Assembly (NCBI GenBank): GCA_016195965.1
Contig: JACPYR010000066.1
Coordinates: forward strand, 1 to 64,000
Source of the DNA: Nitrosomonadales bacterium
GTDB taxonomy: Bacteria; Pseudomonadota; Gammaproteobacteria; Burkholderiales; Gallionellaceae
Length of the DNA: 64,000 bases
Reading direction: 5' to 3'
In this document: piece after piece, positions 7,008 through 16,490 of the stretch
Numbering within the stretch: the stretch's first letter is position 1
How the letters are laid out: each line of letters starts with the position of its first letter
Notes under the pieces: generated by a model
What the model saw: the letters and a program-made list of their open reading frames with translations, nothing else
What the model was told of the DNA's origin: nothing
Databases searched by the model: none
Program-made: the position numbers and the translations under genes

Positions 7008-7546
7008 GATGCTTTCTTTTTGCCAATATCTGCGGTAAAACCAATTGGGCGCGAAGATGCGCCAGGCATTTGCATCAATTGCCGAATGGTATTGATCAAT
7101 CCGGAAATTGCCTGATCGTGTGAGGCGACTTTGCGCTCCAACTCCATCAGCATAGCAGCCAACTCTTTATTCGAAGACAACATCTCGCGAAGTTGAACAA
7201 AGGTGCGCACGATGATTATTCCGACCACGTCTGCTGTTTCAGAGTTGAGTATGCTTGCAAGCATCAGCGCACCGTGTTCCGTAAAAACATAAGGGGCATA
7301 GCGTCGGCCTCCCCTGCCTTTTGAGATCACATTTTGTGATCTCAAAACCGCCCACTCTTCATCGGACAGCTGGAACATGAAATCCGATGGAAATCGGCGC
7401 AAATTACGCTTGACTGCTTGCACCAAAATTCTGGTTTCAACTTTGTAAAGCATAGCCAAATCGGCATCCAACATGACTTTATGTCCTCGCACAAAGTGTA
7501 TGCGTTGAGCCAGCATTTCCGGCGCAAGCTCATGCTCAAAGGACAT
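7004..7546 (-). CDS. ORF6N domain-containing protein
   Basis: The 180-residue product has an N-terminal ORF6N domain: RGHKVMLDADLAMLYKVETR, AVKRNLRRFPSDFMFQLSDEE, then RYAPYVFTEHGALMLASIL. Such domains occur in phage and mobile-element proteins and are thought to bind DNA. The C-terminal half (LREMLSSNKELAAMLMELERKV) is probably coiled coil. The ATG at 7546 lies inside the permease 2 gene (11-base overlap), and the stop overlaps the Wzt2 start. It is thus embedded, with translational coupling on both sides, between the two subunits of one exporter. Its role there is unknown; cargo insertion is the simplest reading. Confidence 0.88.
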   Translation of the reverse strand: MSFEHELAPEMLAQRIHFVRGHKVMLDADLAMLYKVETRILVQAVKRNLRRFPSDFMFQLSDEEWAVLRSQNVISKGRGGRRYAPYVFTEHGALMLASILNSETADVVGIIIVRTFVQLREMLSSNKELAAMLMELERKVASHDQAISGLINTIRQLMQMPGASSRPIGFTADIGKKKAS

Positions 7547-8369
7547 CGGCAAAACCTTTGCGTGTTTTCTGGAACCACCAGTATCCCGCCCAGGCGATTA
7601 CCAGGCTGGCCAGCGTGTATAAAGTCAATCCCGCCCAATCCGGCGCCTTGCCAAAGACCATTACGGCCCGGCTCTGTTCGATCATGAAGGTGAGCGGGTT
7701 GAGCATCAGCCATACCTGAAATTTTTCGGGAAGCGCGGAGACCGGGTAGAACACCGGTGACACAAACATCAGCACGGTGGTGATCATGCTGGTGATCTGC
7801 CCGATGTCGCGCACAAACACGCCGAGGGAAACCAGAAACCAGGCCACTCCCAGCGTCGCGATCAGCAGCGGCAATATCACCAGCGGAAAGAATACCGCCG
7901 TCCATGCCAGGCTGCCATTGATCAACAGGATGGCCACAAGCAGCACGCCCAGGCTGATGAGCGTATGAAACAACGCTGCTCCCATGCTGACAACCGGCAA
8001 TATCTCCAGCGGGAAAACGACTTTCTTGACGTAATTGACGTTGGCCAGTATCAAGCCGGGCGAGCGGTTTATCATCTCCGCAAACATGCCATGCACGATC
8101 ATGCCGACGAACAGCACGATGGCAAAGGCGCTTTGGCTTTGCTCCCCCCCAACGCCCCACTTGGCCTTGAATACCACGCTGAACACGAACGTATACACCA
8201 CCAGCATCAGGATGGGGTTGAAGAACGACCAGGCCAGCCCCAAGATCGAACCGCGATAGCGGCCCATGACCTCCCGACGGGTCATCTGCGCGATCAGGTC
8301 GCGATGCCGCCACAGGCTGGACATCAGCGCCGCCGGCGATGTAGAGTGACCGGCATGGGGATTAATCAT
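7536..8369 (-). CDS. ABC-2 type polysaccharide export permease, Wzm-like (exporter 2)
   Basis: This 277-residue integral membrane protein has a cytoplasmic N-terminus (SLWRHRDLIAQMTRREVMGR), RYRGSILGLAWSFFNPILML and six hydrophobic segments. FVRDIGQITSMITTVLMFVSPVFYP occupies the conserved penultimate region. It is distinct from permease 1 and should pair with the ATPase at 5610-7007. The ORF6N gene starts within its last codons. Upstream are 110 bases without a gene, then the hepT/mntA module, so this may be the first gene of its transcript. Confidence 0.92.
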   Translation of the reverse strand: MINPHAGHSTSPAALMSSLWRHRDLIAQMTRREVMGRYRGSILGLAWSFFNPILMLVVYTFVFSVVFKAKWGVGGEQSQSAFAIVLFVGMIVHGMFAEMINRSPGLILANVNYVKKVVFPLEILPVVSMGAALFHTLISLGVLLVAILLINGSLAWTAVFFPLVILPLLIATLGVAWFLVSLGVFVRDIGQITSMITTVLMFVSPVFYPVSALPEKFQVWLMLNPLTFMIEQSRAVMVFGKAPDWAGLTLYTLASLVIAWAGYWWFQKTRKGFADVL

Positions 8370-8479
8370 AAAAATAACTCAGTGTCAGAAATTTTTTGCT
8401 CGCGCTGCAACAAACGCCCAGCCATGCTCGTGTTGCTGCGCACACATGCGCAGTTAGATTTTGCCACATCAACAAACCT

Positions 8480-8902
8480 TCATTTGGGCGCCATCAGGAT
8501 AGGTTTGCGCAAAAATTCAGCGATGAATCGGTAATGAGCGTTGCCGACTAGCCCGTAAATCACGCCCATATCGATGTTCATGTAATCATGCACAATCCGG
8601 TTGCGCATGCCCAGTGCCGAATTCCACTGCTGCAACTCTTGCTGCGTGATATCGCCATGCCGCTCAAGACTGGCAAAAGCATCGTAGGCCGATACGGGCA
8701 CCGACACACCTGCCAATTTGAGCAGATGCTTTGATTTTCCTATGGCGTTTTCCACCAGAACTTGCAGGGCATGCAACATGCCACTTTGCTCCAGACGCGA
8801 AAGAGGCGCTCCCGCCACAATCCTTTGCCTGGCCTCATCCAGCAGCGCAGTTTGTTCGTTGGCAATGCGCTCGCATTCTGCCTGATACAGCTCAAGCCGC
8901 AT
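8480..8902 (-). CDS. hepT: HepT-like HEPN toxin
   Basis: This 140-residue alpha-helical protein carries RNRIVHDY, an exact RX4HXY motif of HEPN ribonucleases. In characterised HepT proteins the Tyr of this motif is the AMPylation site used by the MntA antitoxin. An ENAIGKSKHLLKL helix and YDAFASLERHG also fit the DUF86/HepT fold. It overlaps mntA by 11 bases and is translated after it. All visible catalytic residues are present, unlike the decayed MNT/HEPN pair at 2971-3355. Confidence 0.85.
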   Translation of the reverse strand: MRLELYQAECERIANEQTALLDEARQRIVAGAPLSRLEQSGMLHALQVLVENAIGKSKHLLKLAGVSVPVSAYDAFASLERHGDITQQELQQWNSALGMRNRIVHDYMNIDMGVIYGLVGNAHYRFIAEFLRKPILMAPK

Positions 8903-9275
8903 GATTTTGCCTCCAGTAATAGTCTTCCAGCTCCCCCCATGTCCCGGTAAGGTAATGGCTCCAAGCCAGTGTTTCTTCCCCCTTGAGAACCACGCCTTCT
9001 TCAGCGATCACTGCCCGCATAGCCAGACGAGCTGCCGGAATGTCGATCAAATCCAACTGGTCCGGGTGTATCCCGGTTGCCTCGGCAATTTGATGCCTCA
9101 GGAACTCCGTGCGTTCCAGGCACGCCAGCCCGTCAATGTGTCTTTCCCAGCGTATCGCCAAATCCCAGTCGCTTTGAGGGGCGTCCGCACCAGTTGCCCG
9201 ACTACCTATCAACACGGCCAGTTCAAGCTCGGGCATGTTGCGCAACACCCCGATCAGGCGATCAAGCTCTGTCAC
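8892..9275 (-). CDS. mntA: MntA-like nucleotidyltransferase antitoxin
   Basis: This 127-residue minimal nucleotidyltransferase carries GSRATGADAPQSDWDLAI, an exact GSX10DXD motif. A third acidic position (LDLIDIP) supplies the remaining metal ligand. In the MntA-HepT system such enzymes neutralise the HEPN toxin by AMPylating it. The order (antitoxin then toxin, overlapping) matches. It lies between manB and exporter 2 in the EPS locus. Confidence 0.87.
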   Translation of the reverse strand: MTELDRLIGVLRNMPELELAVLIGSRATGADAPQSDWDLAIRWERHIDGLACLERTEFLRHQIAEATGIHPDQLDLIDIPAARLAMRAVIAEEGVVLKGEETLAWSHYLTGTWGELEDYYWRQNHAA

Positions 9276-9311
9276 AAGCCCCCCGCGCGCATTGATTCGG
9301 CATGTGCTTCA

Positions 9312-10679
9312 TCAACCGGCGTTCCCGATCAGCGTTTCTATCGTTTTCACATGTTGCTGTACCGCCGCAATATTGCCGCGCGTTTCCACATTCAGCCTGA
9401 GCAAGGGCTCGGTATTCGAGCCGCGGATATTGAAACGCCACTGCGGAAATTCCGCACTGATGCCATCGGTGCGGTCGATGGCCGGATGCTGCGCCTGAAA
9501 ATGTTGCAGCACCCGTTCTATCGTCTGCGCCATATTGTTCACGCGGTAGTTGATCTCGCCGCTGCAAGGGTAGGCCGCGATGCGCTCGCCCACCAGCTGC
9601 GAGAGTTTCTTGCCGCTGATGCTGAGCAGTTCGGCCACCAGCAGCCAGGGAATCATGCCGCTGTCGCAATAGGCAAAGTCGCGGAAATAATGATGCGCGC
9701 TCATTTCTCCGCCGTAGATCGCGTTCTCCGTGCGCATGCGTTCCTTGATGAAGGCATGGCCGGTTTTGCTCTGTATCGCGATGCCGCCGGCCTGCTCCAC
9801 CATGGCTATGGTGTTCCAGGTCAGACGCGGGTCATGGATGATTTTCTCGCCGGGGTGTTTGATCAGAAAGGCCTCGGCCAGCAAGCCGACGATGTAATAG
9901 CCCTCGATAAATTCGCCGTTTTCATCGAACAGGAAGTAGCGGTCGAAGTCGCCATCCCAGGCGATGCCCATGTCGGCCTGATGCGCCTTGACGGCGTCTG
10001 CCGTCGCCGCACGGTTTTCCGGCAGCAGCGGATTCGGGATGCCGTTGGGAAAGTTGCCGTCCGGCTGATGGTGAACCTTGATGAAGGTAACCGGTGCACC
10101 GAGCTGTTTGAAGCGCGCTTCCAGCGCATCGACCACATGCCCGGCCGCGCCGTTGCCCGCGTTGACCACCAGCCTGAGCGGCTTGAGCGCTGCGGCGTCG
10201 ATGTAGCCCAGCAGGTGCTCGACATATGGATCGAGGATCGAGGATCGGGTCAGCGTGCCGCGCGTGCCGGCGGGTGCGAACTGGTTGGCCTCCACCAGTG
10301 ACTGGATGGCCTTCAAACCGGTGTCGCCGCTGATCGGACGGGCTCCGCGCCGCACCAGCTTCATGCCGTTGTAGTCCATAGGATTATGGCTGGCGGTGAC
10401 CTCGATGCCGCCGTCCACGTCCAGATGGAAAGCCGCGAAATACACCTCTTCGGTGCCGGTCATACCGATGTCGATAACGTCCGCGCCGCCATCCATCAGA
10501 CCGTTGGCCAGCGCCTGTTTCAACGGTTCGCTGGTCAGTCGCACATCGCCACCGACCACCACGCGCCTGGCGCTGAGGTGCTGTGCATAAGCGCGGCCTA
10601 TCCGGTAGGCTATATCCTCGTTGAGCTCATCGCCCAAGCGGCCACGGATGTCGTAGGCCTTGAAGCAGGCGAGACTCAT
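9312..10679 (-). CDS. manB: Phosphomannomutase / phosphoglucomutase
   Basis: This 455-residue member of the alpha-D-phosphohexomutase superfamily has [15 protein letters not shown] at the N-terminus and the phosphoserine loop [15 protein letters not shown]. The metal-binding DGDFDR (in [11 protein letters not shown]) and the sugar loop [13 protein letters not shown] follow, with the C-terminal phosphate-binding [11 protein letters not shown]. It converts mannose-6-phosphate to mannose-1-phosphate for GDP-mannose. Its start overlaps the manC stop (ATGA), so the two steps are co-translated. Confidence 0.95.
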   Translation of the reverse strand: MSLACFKAYDIRGRLGDELNEDIAYRIGRAYAQHLSARRVVVGGDVRLTSEPLKQALANGLMDGGADVIDIGMTGTEEVYFAAFHLDVDGGIEVTASHNPMDYNGMKLVRRGARPISGDTGLKAIQSLVEANQFAPAGTRGTLTRSSILDPYVEHLLGYIDAAALKPLRLVVNAGNGAAGHVVDALEARFKQLGAPVTFIKVHHQPDGNFPNGIPNPLLPENRAATADAVKAHQADMGIAWDGDFDRYFLFDENGEFIEGYYIVGLLAEAFLIKHPGEKIIHDPRLTWNTIAMVEQAGGIAIQSKTGHAFIKERMRTENAIYGGEMSAHHYFRDFAYCDSGMIPWLLVAELLSISGKKLSQLVGERIAAYPCSGEINYRVNNMAQTIERVLQHFQAQHPAIDRTDGISAEFPQWRFNIRGSNTEPLLRLNVETRGNIAAVQQHVKTIETLIGNAG

Positions 10680-12106
10680 TGCGCAACCCGGCCGTACTTG
10701 TCGTCAAAGCGGACAATGTCGTCTTCGCCCAGATATTCGCCGCTCTGAACTTCGATCATCACCAGATCGACCACGCCGGGATTTTCCAGACGGTGTTTGT
10801 GGCCGGCGGGAATGTAAGTGGATTCGTTGGTGTTGACGAACAGTTCTTTGTCGCCGTTCACCACGCGCGCCATGCCGCTGACGACGATCCAGTGTTCGCT
10901 GCGGTGGTGGTGCATTTGCAGGCTGAGGCTGGCGCCCGGCTTGACCTCTATGCGCTTGATCTTGAAGCGTGGCCCTTCTTCCAGCACGGTGTAAGTACCC
11001 CAGGGGCGATGCACGGTGCGGTGCAGCTTGTATGTTTCGTGGCCCTGCGCTTTCAGGCTGGCATACAGATGTTTGACATCCTGGGCGCGGTTGCGGTCGG
11101 CCACCAGCAAGGCATCGGGCGTGTCGATGATGATGAGATTATCGACCCCCACCGCACCGACCAGCCTGTCATTGCTCTGGATATAACAGTTGGCCACGTC
11201 GTGCAATATTGCTTCGCCTTCGATGCGGTTGCCTTTGACGTCGGGTTCGGTCAGATCGCCCATCGCGACCCAGGAACCGATGTCCCCCCAGCCGATGTTG
11301 CAAGGCACCACCGCCACACTGGAAGATTTTTCCATGACCGCATAGTCGATCGAATCGTCGGGCACCTGCTTGAATGTGATCGGATCAAGCTCCACCTGGG
11401 CATATCCTTTGCCTTCGGCTGTGCGCGAGTTATCCATACAGTTACGCATCGCGGCCAGAATATCCGGGCAGTGCTGCTCCATTTCGCGCAACATGGTTCC
11501 TGCGGCAAAACAGAACATGCCCGAATTCCACAGGTAGCGGCCCGAGCTCACATACTCGCGCGCTTTTTCCAGGCTGGGTTTTTCGACGAAACGTATCACC
11601 GCATTGCCCTCCGCCTCGATGTAACCGTAACCGGTTTCCGGCGCCTCGGGGTGGATGCCAAAGGTGACCAGCTTGCCTTGAGCCGCCAGCTGCGTGGCTT
11701 TTTCAACCGCTCGCGCAAAAGCCGCTTGATCGGTGATCAGATGGTCGGCGGCCAGCACCAGCAGCAGCGCCTCTTCACCGTGCGTTTGTGCCACCCGCAA
11801 TGCTGCGGCTGCAACGGCAGGAGCGGTGTTGCGCCCGAACGGTTCGAGTATGAAGCCGTTGGCTATTGCCTGGTATCCGGCGTGCGCCAACTCGCGGTAC
11901 TCGTCCTCGGTTTTGAAAAACAGTTCACGGTTGGTGACGGTCAGCGTCTCTACGACATCGGGTAGGGATGCGCCGCGCAGCCAGGCTTTTTGCAGCAAAC
12001 TTTGTCCATCGGCCAGGCGGATGAAAGGCTTGGGATGCAGCTCGCGCGAAACCGGCCAGAGGCGGGAACCTGCGCCGCCGCACAGAATGGTAGGGATGAG
12101 TTTCAT
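10676..12106 (-). CDS. manC: Mannose-1-phosphate guanylyltransferase / mannose-6-phosphate isomerase
   Basis: This 476-residue bifunctional enzyme has an N-terminal nucleotidyltransferase with [20 protein letters not shown] and [10 protein letters not shown]. The C-terminal cupin isomerase carries [27 protein letters not shown] and the ENPG segment. It makes GDP-mannose, a precursor for mannose, fucose or rhamnose in surface glycans. It directly precedes manB, forming a complete mannose-6-phosphate to GDP-mannose route. About 95 bases separate it from rfbC upstream. Confidence 0.96.
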   Translation of the reverse strand: MKLIPTILCGGAGSRLWPVSRELHPKPFIRLADGQSLLQKAWLRGASLPDVVETLTVTNRELFFKTEDEYRELAHAGYQAIANGFILEPFGRNTAPAVAAAALRVAQTHGEEALLLVLAADHLITDQAAFARAVEKATQLAAQGKLVTFGIHPEAPETGYGYIEAEGNAVIRFVEKPSLEKAREYVSSGRYLWNSGMFCFAAGTMLREMEQHCPDILAAMRNCMDNSRTAEGKGYAQVELDPITFKQVPDDSIDYAVMEKSSSVAVVPCNIGWGDIGSWVAMGDLTEPDVKGNRIEGEAILHDVANCYIQSNDRLVGAVGVDNLIIIDTPDALLVADRNRAQDVKHLYASLKAQGHETYKLHRTVHRPWGTYTVLEEGPRFKIKRIEVKPGASLSLQMHHHRSEHWIVVSGMARVVNGDKELFVNTNESTYIPAGHKHRLENPGVVDLVMIEVQSGEYLGEDDIVRFDDKYGRVAQ

Positions 12107-12202
12107 ATCGATATGTTCAAGGGTTAGTTATGACGATCGCACGAATGATGCTACAGGCGCATTACGCATTAATGACACAGAGCGGATCAGGGCGCGCACG
12201 AT

Positions 12203-12748
12203 TCACGCAAACAATTCCGCATCGCTCAGGTTTTTACCCGCCGCATCCTTGGCGGAAACAACAGGAGCGACCTGCGACTTCCAATCTATCGCCAGCGTCG
12301 CATCATCCCAGCGTATGCAGCGCTCGTGTTCCGGGTACCAGTAATCCGTGGTCTTGTATAAAAAATCCGCGGTCTCGGTCAGCACCCGGAAACCATGCGC
12401 GAAACCTTCCGGGATCCAGAACATCAGTTTGTTTTCCGCTGACAATTCCAGCGCGACATGCTGCCCGAAGGTCGGCGAGTTGTTGCGGATATCCACCGCC
12501 ACGTCCAACACCGCACCCTGCACCACGCGTACCAGCTTTGCCTGTGGCCGCTGGATCTGATAATGCAGGCCGCGCAGCACGTTTTTCGCCGAACGAGAAT
12601 GGTTGTCCTGCACAAAATCCGCATCACAGCCGGTCAGTTCGGCAAAGCGGCGCCTGTTGAAGCTTTCAAAGAAGAAACCGCGATCATCGCCGAACACCCT
12701 GGGTTCGACGATCAACAGATCGGGGATGGAGGTCTGGATCACTTTCAT
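12203..12748 (-). CDS. rfbC: dTDP-4-dehydrorhamnose 3,5-epimerase
   Basis: This 181-residue cupin-fold epimerase reads [24 protein letters not shown], then [20 protein letters not shown] with the catalytic His. [20 protein letters not shown] and the C-terminal [14 protein letters not shown] follow. It converts dTDP-4-dehydro-6-deoxyglucose to the L-lyxo form. The start overlaps the rfbA stop (ATGA). rfbB and rfbD are not in this window, so the rest of the pathway must be elsewhere. Confidence 0.96.
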   Translation of the reverse strand: MKVIQTSIPDLLIVEPRVFGDDRGFFFESFNRRRFAELTGCDADFVQDNHSRSAKNVLRGLHYQIQRPQAKLVRVVQGAVLDVAVDIRNNSPTFGQHVALELSAENKLMFWIPEGFAHGFRVLTETADFLYKTTDYWYPEHERCIRWDDATLAIDWKSQVAPVVSAKDAAGKNLSDAELFA

Positions 12749-13647
12749 GCCGGCACGCCTTTTTCATTGAGTATCTGCATCAAATAGTGGCCGTAGCCGC
12801 TCTTGAGCAATGGCGCGGCCAGTGCTTCGAGTTGCTCGGCCTTTATAAATCCCTTGCGGTAGGCGATCTCTTCCGGGCAGGCGATCTTGAGTCCCTGGCG
12901 ATGCTCTATGGTCTGGATGAAGTGGCTGGCCTCCAGCAGCGAAGCATGCGTGCCGGTATCCAGCCATGCGTAGCCGCGCCCCATGATTTCGACGGACAGT
13001 ACGCCGCGTTCAAGATAGATGCGGTTGACATCGGTGATTTCCAGTTCGCCGCGAGGCGACGGCTTCAGGCCGGCGGCAATATCCAGCACTGCATTGTCGT
13101 AAAAGTACAGGCCGGTTACCGCATAATTGGATTTGGGGTGCTTGGGCTTTTCTTCCAGCGAGATCGCCCGCCCGTCTGAGTCAAATTCCACTACGCCATA
13201 ACGCTCCGGGTCGCGCACATGATAGGCGAACACGGTCGCGCCCGCGCCGCGCAGCGATGCATTTTCCAATTGCTGCTGAAAGGTATGTCCGTAGAAAATG
13301 TTGTCTCCCAGCACCAGCGCGGAAGGATGATTGCCGATGAACTCTCGTCCGATAATAAACGCCTGCGCCAATCCTTCCGGTGCCGGCTGCACGGCATATT
13401 GCAGATTCAGCCCCCACGCGCTGCCGTCGCCCAGCAGTTGCTGGAAGCGCGGCGTATCCTGCGGGGTAGATATGATCAGGATGTCGCGTATTCCCGTGAG
13501 CATCAGCGTAGACAGCGGATAGTAGATCATCGGCTTGTCGTATATCGGCAGCAGTTGCTTCGATACCGCCAGGGTCACCGGGTGCAATCGCGTACCCGAC
13601 CCTCCGGCGAGGATAATTCCCTTTCTGGTTTGCTTGGTGCTGTTCAT
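12745..13647 (-). CDS. rfbA: Glucose-1-phosphate thymidylyltransferase
   Basis: The 300-residue enzyme has the signature [20 protein letters not shown], the sugar-binding [13 protein letters not shown], and [11 protein letters not shown] with metal-binding Asp. [20 protein letters not shown] follows. It forms dTDP-glucose, the first step to dTDP-rhamnose and related sugars. The start at 13647 ([10 protein letters not shown]) is chosen over an upstream in-frame codon because the family begins shortly before the GGSGTR loop. It heads the rfbAC-manCB block, just downstream of the EPS regulator. Confidence 0.96.
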   Translation of the reverse strand: MNSTKQTRKGIILAGGSGTRLHPVTLAVSKQLLPIYDKPMIYYPLSTLMLTGIRDILIISTPQDTPRFQQLLGDGSAWGLNLQYAVQPAPEGLAQAFIIGREFIGNHPSALVLGDNIFYGHTFQQQLENASLRGAGATVFAYHVRDPERYGVVEFDSDGRAISLEEKPKHPKSNYAVTGLYFYDNAVLDIAAGLKPSPRGELEITDVNRIYLERGVLSVEIMGRGYAWLDTGTHASLLEASHFIQTIEHRQGLKIACPEEIAYRKGFIKAEQLEALAAPLLKSGYGHYLMQILNEKGVPA

Positions 13648-13733
13648 TATGCGTTCCACCCCTTGATTTATTGTTATCTTGCACTAACTTTAAAACGGCC
13701 GTCTGTTTGCGTCAGTCCCATTGCAACTCGCTC

Positions 13734-14081
13734 TCATTCAGGAACACTCTCCAGCAGGCCTTTTTGCTCGACCTCCCGCTTGAGCTCTTTGATCTCGGCG
13801 CGCAATTGCTCGTATTCGCGCATTTTGAATTTCAGGAACAGCACGGTGTAGCGCGCCTTTTCTTCCATACCGCGCGGCGTCAATAAATAGGCGTATGCCA
13901 GCTTGTTATCGCTGCTGCGGAAATCATTGACTTTCAGGCAGCCTTTTTCAATCAGCGCATTCAGGCAGAAATTGACTTTGCCCAGGCTGATGCCCAAGCG
14001 CTTTGCCAAATCTCTTTGGGAAAGGCCGGGATTATTTTCCAGGGTTTTAAGCAGGCCGTAGCTGGTGGTATCGTCTAACAT
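13734..14081 (-). CDS. MarR-family EPS-associated transcriptional regulator
   Basis: This 115-residue protein has an N-terminal winged helix-turn-helix: SYGLLKTLENNPGLSQRDLAKRLGISLGKVNFCLNALIEKG, with the wing at SSDNKLAYAYLLTPRG. A C-terminal charged helix (YEQLRAEIKELKREVEQKG) probably forms a dimerising coiled coil. This compact form is the MarR_EPS type found at the head of exopolysaccharide loci. It precedes rfbA by about 85 bases on the same strand and probably controls the locus. A heptanucleotide tandem repeat lies 50-80 bases upstream of its start. Confidence 0.87.
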   Translation of the reverse strand: MLDDTTSYGLLKTLENNPGLSQRDLAKRLGISLGKVNFCLNALIEKGCLKVNDFRSSDNKLAYAYLLTPRGMEEKARYTVLFLKFKMREYEQLRAEIKELKREVEQKGLLESVPE

Positions 14082-14132
14082 CGAATGCGTTCAGTCGGTG
14101 AACAGCACGCATTATAAGCAGGACTGCGAGCT

Positions 14133-14162
14133 AGGATCAAGGATCAAGGATCAAGGATCAAG
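14133..14162 (-). repeat. Heptanucleotide tandem repeat upstream of the EPS regulator
   Basis: Four tandem copies of the 7-mer aggatca lie between the TolC-like gene and the EPS regulator, followed by two degenerate ggggca-type units. The tract is in the expected promoter or leader region of the regulator. Seven-base units could change in number by slippage and alter spacing. Confidence 0.8.
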
Positions 14163-14167
14163 GGGCA

Positions 14168-14201
14168 AGGGGCAGATTACCTGAGCTTGGCATCTGCCCC
14201 T
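14168..14201 (-). terminator. Hairpin downstream of the TolC-like gene
   Basis: A perfect 10-bp stem (aggggcagat / atctgcccct) with a 14-base loop starts seven bases after the TolC-like stop. No run of T follows on the minus strand, so it is a weak terminator or an mRNA 3'-end stabiliser. Confidence 0.5.
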
Positions 14202-14207
14202 GGTATC

Positions 14208-15521
14208 TCAGCGCAGCGCCTGGTTCGCTTTGCTCAGGTCATCTTCGCCCAGCGAACCCACCGCCTGCTTCAGGCGCAGTTGGCTAAGCAGGTAATTGTA
14301 TTGGGCCTGGTATAAGTCGAGGCGGGTAGAAAAAAGCTGCTGCTGCGCATTCAGCACATCAAGATTGGTGCGCACACCGACTTCCTGCCCCAGTTTGCTG
14401 GCTTCGAGTACGCTTTCGCTGGAAGCGAGCGCTTGTTGCAGCGCCTTGACCTGGGCTATGCCGCTGACCACACCCAGATAGGCCTGGCGGGTTTGCTGCA
14501 CGACATTGCGCCTGGCGTTTTCCAGCTCCTGCCGGGCACGCTCGTGGTTTGCTTCCGCCTCGCGCCATTTGGAACTCACCACGCCCCCTTGAAATAGCGG
14601 CACGTTCAGCTGCACGCCGATACTCCTGTTAGTCGTAGTATTGGGCATGATGCCACCCGTGTTGCTATTCGAATAGTTGGCCACCATATCCACCGTCGGA
14701 TAGTGTCCGCCGCGATTGCGCGCCACCTCCTTATCGGCAACCTCGGCTCCCGCCTGGGCAATGGCAAGCTGCAAATTGTTCATTTGCGCCGCATCCACCC
14801 ATTTTTCCATATCGGCGGGTTGCGGCATCTCGGGCCTGAACTCCTGCCCCAGCGGCTTGAGATCTTTCGGCATCGCGCTGATGAGTTGCTGCAAGGCGTT
14901 GCGTTTAATTTCCAGATTGTTCTGCGCGGCGATCTCCTGCGCGCCGGTCAAATCAAAACGTGCTTGCGCCTCAAGCGTGTCGGTGATGGTAGCGCTACCG
15001 ACCTCGAAGTTGCGCTTGGCTTGTTCGAGCTGTTCCGAGATAGCGGTCTTCTGCGCATTGACCAGTTGCACGCTGTCCTGTGCGATCAATACATCGAAGT
15101 AGGCTTGCGCCACGCGCAGGATCAAATCCTGCTCGGCAATCTTGAGTTGCATCTCCGCCTGACTGGCCTGCAATTCGGACTCGCTATAGGCCAGCCAGTT
15201 TTGCTGGCGGAACAGTGGCTGCACCAGCGTCACTCCATAGCCATGGCTGTTATAACTGTAGCTCCCGCTGGCGGAGGACAGGAACCCCTGGTAAGTGGCA
15301 TCCTGATTATTGTAGGCGGTATTCGCGTTGAGATTGACCGAAGGCATCAGCAGTGAGCGCCCCTGCGATAACTTCTCCTGTCCGGCTTGCTGGGTTGCGC
15401 GCGCAGCGGCAAATACCGGATCATTCCCTTGCGCGGCATGATAGGTTTCAAGCAAATCGGCGGCCTGCACCCAGCCGCTTACACCAAGAAATATTGCCGG
15501 AATGATGGGTCTGAGTTTCAT
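14208..15521 (-). CDS. tolC: TolC-family outer membrane efflux/secretion protein
   Basis: This 437-residue protein has an N-terminal signal peptide (MKLRPIIPAIFLGVSGWVQA) and the internal duplication of TolC. Its first repeat is LLETYHAAQGNDPVFAAARA...LMPSVNLNANT. The second starts near VDAAQMNNLQLAIAQAGAEV...HYPTVDMVANYS. Long coiled helices rich in Gln, Glu and Ala form the periplasmic tunnel. It would supply the outer-membrane channel for type I secretion or RND/ABC efflux. It is preceded by the isoaspartate methyltransferase-like gene, an arrangement I recall from other beta- and gammaproteobacteria. Confidence 0.93.
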   Translation of the reverse strand: MKLRPIIPAIFLGVSGWVQAADLLETYHAAQGNDPVFAAARATQQAGQEKLSQGRSLLMPSVNLNANTAYNNQDATYQGFLSSASGSYSYNSHGYGVTLVQPLFRQQNWLAYSESELQASQAEMQLKIAEQDLILRVAQAYFDVLIAQDSVQLVNAQKTAISEQLEQAKRNFEVGSATITDTLEAQARFDLTGAQEIAAQNNLEIKRNALQQLISAMPKDLKPLGQEFRPEMPQPADMEKWVDAAQMNNLQLAIAQAGAEVADKEVARNRGGHYPTVDMVANYSNSNTGGIMPNTTTNRSIGVQLNVPLFQGGVVSSKWREAEANHERARQELENARRNVVQQTRQAYLGVVSGIAQVKALQQALASSESVLEASKLGQEVGVRTNLDVLNAQQQLFSTRLDLYQAQYNYLLSQLRLKQAVGSLGEDDLSKANQALR

Positions 15522-15607
15522 GGGGTTTGAATACCGCCTAAATATTAGATGTTGCTAATATACAACTTGTCCCTCAAAAATGCAATCCCCCGGCCATCGG
15601 GACAAAA

Positions 15608-16258
15608 TCAAAACACAAAGCGATCGGGCCGCGACGCATTCTGCAGTGGCGCTACGCTGGTTTCCATGATATCGACAGTCTCATAGGTATCAGCGGCGAC
15701 CCGGGTAATCAATCTGGCTGTCATGACTGGCGCATCGCCAACGATCGCGAACAGGCGTCCGCCGATATTCAGGCTGCGCTGGAACGCTGCCGGCAATATC
15801 GGCGTCGAACCGGTCAGCACGATCACGTCATAGCGCGCACTGCCGTCACCCCATCCGTTCGCCGCATCCCCCACCTCCAGCACAACATTATCGCAGCGGC
15901 TGGCCAGCAGGTTTTGCCTGGCCATCGCGCTCAGCTCGGGCACGATCTCGACCGAGGTCACATGTTTCGCCAACGCAGCCAGCAATGAGGTCAGATAGCC
16001 GCTGCCGGTCCCCACCTCAAGCACCTTGTCTCCGGGCGCAACATGCAACTCCTGAACAGCACGCGCCTCAAGTGCGGGACGCCACATGAATACCCCATGG
16101 CCCAACGGAATTTCCAAATCGGCAAAGGCCAGCTTGCGCATGCCCTTGGGCACAAATTGCTCGCGCCGCACCTGGCTCAGCAATTCCAAAATTCGGCTAT
16201 CCAGCACGTCACACGGGCGTATCTGTTGCTCTATCATATTAAAACGTGCCTGCTCCAT
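15608..16258 (-). CDS. pcm: Protein-L-isoaspartate O-methyltransferase family protein
   Basis: This Rossmann-fold SAM methyltransferase of 216 residues opens MEQARFNMIEQQIRPCDVLD. The family's VRREQFVP and a P-L-G-H substrate segment (LEIPLGHGVFMWRP) follow, then SAM motif I VLEVGTGSGYLTSLLA and VLTGSTPILP. It is shorter and more divergent than classical Pcm, as in the variant commonly found beside tolC. The ATG at 16258 is chosen because GGGGAG lies about eight bases upstream. Confidence 0.88.
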   Translation of the reverse strand: MEQARFNMIEQQIRPCDVLDSRILELLSQVRREQFVPKGMRKLAFADLEIPLGHGVFMWRPALEARAVQELHVAPGDKVLEVGTGSGYLTSLLAALAKHVTSVEIVPELSAMARQNLLASRCDNVVLEVGDAANGWGDGSARYDVIVLTGSTPILPAAFQRSLNIGGRLFAIVGDAPVMTARLITRVAADTYETVDIMETSVAPLQNASRPDRFVF

Positions 16259-16365
16259 GTCTACCGCTCCCCTCTCCACCATACCCAACTCCCGTCATTC
16301 GCGCACTTGCCTTAAATGCGCATTATTCGCGGCAGTATAGCAAGGCTGGCTTGGCTACTCAATGA

Positions 16366-16395
16366 TAACCCCGATGCCTTGTAACCCCGATGCCT
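16366..16395. repeat. Short direct repeat upstream of pyrC
   Basis: The 14-mer taaccccgatgcct occurs twice in direct orientation with a 16-base period, in the gap between the divergent pcm-like gene and pyrC. It could be a chance duplication or a regulator site pair. Confidence 0.45.
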
Positions 16396-16490
16396 GGCAA
16401 CTCACTCTATCCGCAACATGCATCTGGCGACAACGCACCGGATCAGACTTTGAATTACAATCCCCACCCCGAACTCACACGGAACCTATC

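Noticed and set aside
10229-10250. Short ggatcga repeats within manB
   Set aside because: Two to three heptamer-like units are explained by ordinary codons (SSILDP) and do not disturb the protein; not a convincing phase-variable tract.
8901-10301. 466-codon plus-strand frame across mntA and manB
   Set aside because: It is antisense to two recognised genes and has no domain signature.
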